Shown in pieces: positions 60,381-64,000 of a stretch of 64,000 nt of DNA. The stretch is taken from the NCBI GenBank assembly GCA_022818135.1, contig JAFMSR010000012.1, forward strand, positions 8,476,492 to 8,540,491, in the 5' to 3' direction. Position 1 is the first letter of the stretch. Every line of letters starts with the position of its first letter. The DNA comes from Saxidomus purpurata. Taxonomy: Eukaryota; Mollusca; Bivalvia; Venerida; Veneridae. Position numbers and translations under genes: made by a program. The notes beneath the pieces are model-generated. The model did not search any database and had not been told where the DNA came from. It saw nothing but the letters and a program-made list of their open reading frames with translations.

Positions 60381-61374
60381 CTTAATATAAATAAAACTAA
60401 GGGCATGTGGATAGGTAAATCTAAAATTTCAGATGAAAATATAAGCGACATTAATTGGAAGAAAACAGTTAAAGTTTTAGGGGTATACTTTGGAACAGAC
60501 AAAAGGGAATGCGAAAAATTAAATTGGGAATCAAAAGTCGAACAATGTCAAAATCTCATTAACCAATGGGGCAAAAGAAAGTTATCGTTTTATGGAAAAG
60601 TTACTGTAATAAAATCTATTCTCCTTCCAAAATTTACTTATTTGCTACAATCTATTCATCTACCTAAATCAGTCATGAACAAACTTAATACGTTGCTTTT
60701 TAATTTCATATGGAGTAATAAGAGAGAAAAAATCAAAAGAAGTATACTGATCAATAAAATTGAAGATGGTGGAATTAACATGATCGATTTAGAAAGCTTT
60801 GCAGTCATGTTACAAATAAAATGGGTAAATTCACTACTATCATCTGAAAAAGCTTATTGGAAAATTATCCCAAAATATTATCTTGACAGCTTCGGTAAAG
60901 ATTTCCTTATATTCTATATGAATTTTAACTCAATAAAAATTCTGCCGAAAAACTTCTGTAATTTCCCAGAATTCTATAAAGACATCATTTGCAATTGGAT
61001 ATCCTTAAGAAAGATCAACAAAACGCAACCTAAAACATTCTATGATATTCGCCAAGAAATAATTTGGGGCAATGAGTTAATTAAACACAAAAGCAAAACT
61101 ATATTATTTAAAAATTGGATAAACTCGGACATAATTTTTGTAAATGATATCATAGATAATAATGGCAAAATAAGCGAAAACATTATCTAAGACAAACTAC
61201 AAAATCGTTCTAATTGGATATCAGAGATAACGACACTTAAAAACGCACTACCCAAATCATGGCTTAAGAAAATTCAATCCTAAGAGTCAATACGAACTCA
61301 CGTTAAAGTGAATCTAAAACTTCCTTCATTTTCCATATCAAATTTACAATCATTAAATAATAAAGCAATATATA
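60381..61374 (+). pseudogene. LINE ORF2, region after the reverse transcriptase core
   Basis: Reads KTKGMWIGKSKISDENI, VKVLGVYFG, W..K..Q..N.I..W..RKLSFYGKVTVIKSILLPK and LNTLLFNFIWSNKREKIKRS, all usual in L1/Tx1 ORF2 after the YADD box. The frame stops at 61188. Similarity continues beyond two stops to LNNKAIYT at 61370, where the next insertion begins. The first ~90 bases of the open frame upstream of 60381 belong to the inserted DNA. Confidence 0.8.
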
Positions 61375-62169
61375 CCGTATTTACCCGTGTATAATACGCA
61401 CCCGTGTATAATACGCACCCTCGATCTGGGCTTTAAAAATGGGGAAAAATGCCTACATCAGTGTATAATACGCACCTTAAATATCCGAAAATTATGCCAT
61501 TTTCGTTACGAAAATTATTCAGTAATCATGGTAATCGGAGCACCGTAACGATTTATACACGTAAAAAGGACAATACGGCAGTTATCGACTATATTATGAA
61601 AATTTGATAAGCATAGATATGAAAAACTCAAAAATGTCATGCTTATTCAAGGGTACTTTGAGAACATAATTATTTTCTCAAGATGTCAACACCTTCTCAA
61701 CAAACTTCGGTAATTACGGCGCCATCAAAGAGAGACATGTGAAAATCAATGCAATTATATCATATAAGCGTGTTTGTTTACCAATAAACGGAATATTGTA
61801 TTGATCAGCAATAATTGTTTGATAATTAAAGAGACAACAAACTTTGTTCTAACAAAGTTAAATTTTTATTGAAACTTGAAAGAAAACTATCAAATTTACC
61901 GGCAATGTTTTATTGTACATGCCGTGCATCGGTATCGGCTTTTAGGAAACCTACGTGCTCTTCATAATGAAGTTACCGGTAGTAAAAAAACGGGTAAACA
62001 TCCGCTTTCAGTGAAAATCCCAATACTACTTCTAATTTATACGATTTCAACATTTTCAGTGCTGGAAAAAATTGTCCGAGATCCTACATCGGTGTATAAT
62101 ACGCACCCCTTCCTTGAAGCCCTAAAATCTGAATTAAAAAGGCGTATTATACACGGGAAAATACGGTAA
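61374..62169. mobile_element. TIR DNA element (MITE-like) inside the LINE
   Basis: The left end TACCGTATTTACCCGTGTAT matches the right end in reverse complement TACCGTATTTTCCCGTGTAT, and similarity extends to AATACGC. The word GTGTATAATACGCACC occurs several times near both ends. The surrounding TA-rich bases leave the target duplication ambiguous (TA or ATA). The ORF at 61876-62169 ends in the terminal repeat and resembles no protein. It interrupts LINE codons between KAIYT and LLKKRI. Confidence 0.8.
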
Positions 62170-62738
62170 TACACTTTTGAAAAAAAGAATATCGAAACCA
62201 AACTTACAATCTTTCTGGGAGAACAAAATTTGGTTTTGAAATACCATGGAACAAATTCTATTCACAAATGAATATGTGTATTGACAACAGATACAGACAG
62301 TTTCGGTACAAATTAATAAATAACATCATTGCCAATTGTGATAACCTACATAAATGGAAAATTAACGAAACTCCAAACTGCAGCTTTTGTAAAGTACCAG
62401 ACAATTTAGAGCACTTCTTTATTGATTGCCATTTAATAAAATCTTTTTGGAACAGAGTGTCGAATACATTTAAGTCACTTGGAATTCAGAGAAATGTATA
62501 CAATTTAAAAAGTGTTGTGCTAGGATACAACTTTGACAACAGTCATTATTGGGAATTTAACACGATTTTAACTACATCAAGTTTTTGCATATACAAATCC
62601 TTCTTCCAAAGTAATCAGCGTTTAAATGAATTAAACATCATACACATCTTTTTGTATGAAATGAACATGATAAGAAAATACCTAGAATACAAACAAGAAC
62701 GGTGCTCATTCATAGACAAATTCATAGAGACATTTTAA
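62170..62738 (+). pseudogene. LINE ORF2 C-terminus
   Basis: Begins LLKKRISKPNLQSFWENKIWF, shifts frame near 62236 into EIPWNKFYSQMNMCID, and continues to a stop at 62736. It includes RQFRYKLINNIIAN and the CCHC-like motif C-S-F-C-x7-H-x4-C (about 62380-62430) found at the end of L1/Tx1 ORF2. The 3' untranslated part runs to the A-rich end at 62928. Confidence 0.82.
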
Positions 62739-62928
62739 CATGCATACCTTTCAAACTCTTGAGAACACATATTTTTTAGACATCTTACATTAAAAGCTAT
62801 TAAAAGCTTAAAAACTATAAGTGACTGCACTAATTAGTATTTTCATGAAATTGTAGAACTGTTTATATGTACATTTATATAAATGTTGTTGTGTAAATGA
62901 TGATATGATTTTACATAAAAGAAAAAAA

Positions 62929-63195
62929 GTAAAGTAAATCTGATAACGGGGAATAACTCTAAAAGTAGGCAAGGTAGAGTTATTGTTCTTGCACACTGCA
63001 CTTCCTACCAATGTGCTATGTCAGTGTATTAAGTTTGAAGAAAATCCCTCAAGTACTTTTGGAGTTATGCTTCGGACAAAGTTTTTCAAGTAAATCTGAT
63101 AAAGGGGAATAACTCTAAAAGTAGGCGAGGTAGAGTTATTGTTCTTACAAACTGCACTTCCTACCAATGTGCTCTGTCAGGGGGGGGGGGATAAA
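62929..63195 (+). mobile_element. HINE-like element with ~150 bp cores, part after the LINE
   Basis: Starts with the second copy of the 14-bp target duplication and continues the core repeat exactly where it stopped at 54108. One full and one partial core lead to CAGGGGG..GATAAATAAG (63178-63200). This is roughly complementary to the TTAATCCCCCTG near the 5' end and so is the likely 3' terminus. Confidence 0.8.
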
Positions 63196-64000
63196 TAAGG
63201 GGGCTCATGGTGGCTGGTTTAAAAGGTGGTGCTTGGTTGTGAGAGGGGTCTTCGCGAGTTGGTTTTCTATGTTATTAGAAGTTGCCAGTATATCTCATTG
63301 GAAGTAATTAAAGTGATTAACAGTAATTTGCAGTAACTTAAAGTTATCTAATTAGAATAATTTCTATTTACTCATGACAATTTTCTGAAGAATATTCAAG
63401 TCCTTTTATGAATTATTTTGAACATATTTGAACAGATGTGATGAATGAATGAGAAATAAATTGTAGTAGAAGAACTTGAACTTCATCGTTCCTTCACGAA
63501 AAAGGTTCCAAGCTAACTTGGATGGTGGCAGCAAAACAGGACAGTGTTTTTGCCAAAACTTGAAAAAGTTCAGTTTATACAGAACAATCTTGGATTATAC
63601 ATTGCCCAATTCAACTTGAACCCCAAAATAACTACCAAACAACCGCTGAAGTGAAATAGCGGTAAAATTAGGTTACAATACTATCTAAAAATGATAATAA
63701 AGATAATTGATGAGTGATTCATATACACAGGAATATTTGAAAAACTTTTCATCAGGTTCTTATGTAAATGTTTTTTGACAGACACATTACTTGAAAACAC
63801 ACTTACCACAAATTGCTTGTAATTTGTTGCAGTTTTGCAAGTAAACCAGAAGTGATTTACAATATCAGTTATCCATTTCAAAAACAACTTGTTCCCTTTC
63901 TTCTGTGCAACCTGGAAGAATTGTGTATAAAGATATTATTTTACATAATCTCTTCCATGTTTCTCTGTTTATTTACAGTGAAACTAAAAAGGCAGAAATA
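63196..64000. other. No gene recognised
   Basis: AT-rich sequence to the window edge. The minus-strand 68-codon ORF at 63681-63887 shows no family resemblance. Confidence 0.4.

Larger units (their letters stand above)
54109..62928 (+). mobile_element. L1/Tx1-type non-LTR retrotransposon with 14-bp target duplication, degraded
   Basis: GTAAAGTAAATCTG flanks both sides exactly (54095-54108 and 62929-62942), and the right side is preceded by an A-rich tail. Inside, in order, are ORF1 with zinc knuckles, a spacer, and ORF2 with AP endonuclease, reverse transcriptase and a C-terminal CCHC-like motif. About 1.85 kb (58525-60380) and 0.8 kb (61374-62169) are later insertions. The intact target site and both ends show an essentially full-length insertion, although it has since been inactivated. 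Confidence 0.9.

Noticed and set aside
61876..62169. 97-codon ORF
   Set aside because: Lies wholly within the TIR element and runs into its terminal repeat; composition and lack of motifs argue against a protein.

Overview
The window looks like repeat-rich nuclear DNA of a bivalve mollusc, perhaps a venerid clam. The reasons are an AT-rich base, an intron with GT..AG ends, tRNA-derived SINEs, and above all many non-autonomous elements with ~130-180 bp core repeats, GACGG-type microsatellites and terminal hairpins. These resemble the 'pearl' / Helentron-associated (HINE) elements known from bivalves. No conserved multi-exon host gene is visible. Nearly all coding sequence belongs to mobile elements. 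The only host-like protein is a degenerate TatD-family ORF at 4971-5663. || Layout. 1-4883 is one arm of a large inverted duplication whose partner is 27603-36442. The right arm is longer because it holds three clean HINE insertions and one composite insertion that the left arm lacks, plus one non-homologous block exchanged between the arms. A run of exactly 500 N (6485-6984) separates the contig carrying the left arm from the one carrying the right arm, so the inversion may be an unmerged haplotype placed by scaffolding. 6336-8010 is the RNase H end of a degraded non-LTR retrotransposon. 9946-10361 is an intact ~415 bp dispersed repeat. A second copy of it (11975-12106 plus 20180-20467) is split exactly by an 8073-bp block, 12107-20179. 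|| That block is the most interesting object here. It has imperfect terminal inverted repeats (CATCCCCAAC / CATGGCCAAC) and carries two divergent genes. One encodes a small chromodomain protein, on the minus strand with one intron that restores the chromodomain when removed. The other encodes a putative DDE-type transposase with a C-terminal SAP domain, on the plus strand with two frameshifts. Between them lie three near-identical ~164 bp tandem repeats where a shared promoter would be. I read the block as a two-gene DNA transposon of a poorly described type, distantly like the CMC/EnSpm-KDZ group. || 20468-27602 is mostly HINE-like elements plus a TIR element. 36443-44040 is largely anonymous, with a SINE, a 100-codon orphan ORF and a 1188-bp MULE-like element with a 9-bp target duplication. 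44041-49626 is a dense cluster of tandem-core elements. 53157-63195 is a HINE-like element with core repeats into which an L1/Tx1-type retrotransposon (54109-62928) has inserted with a perfect 14-bp target duplication. That LINE is itself broken by at least two later DNA insertions and by inactivating changes in its reverse transcriptase. 63196-64000 is anonymous.
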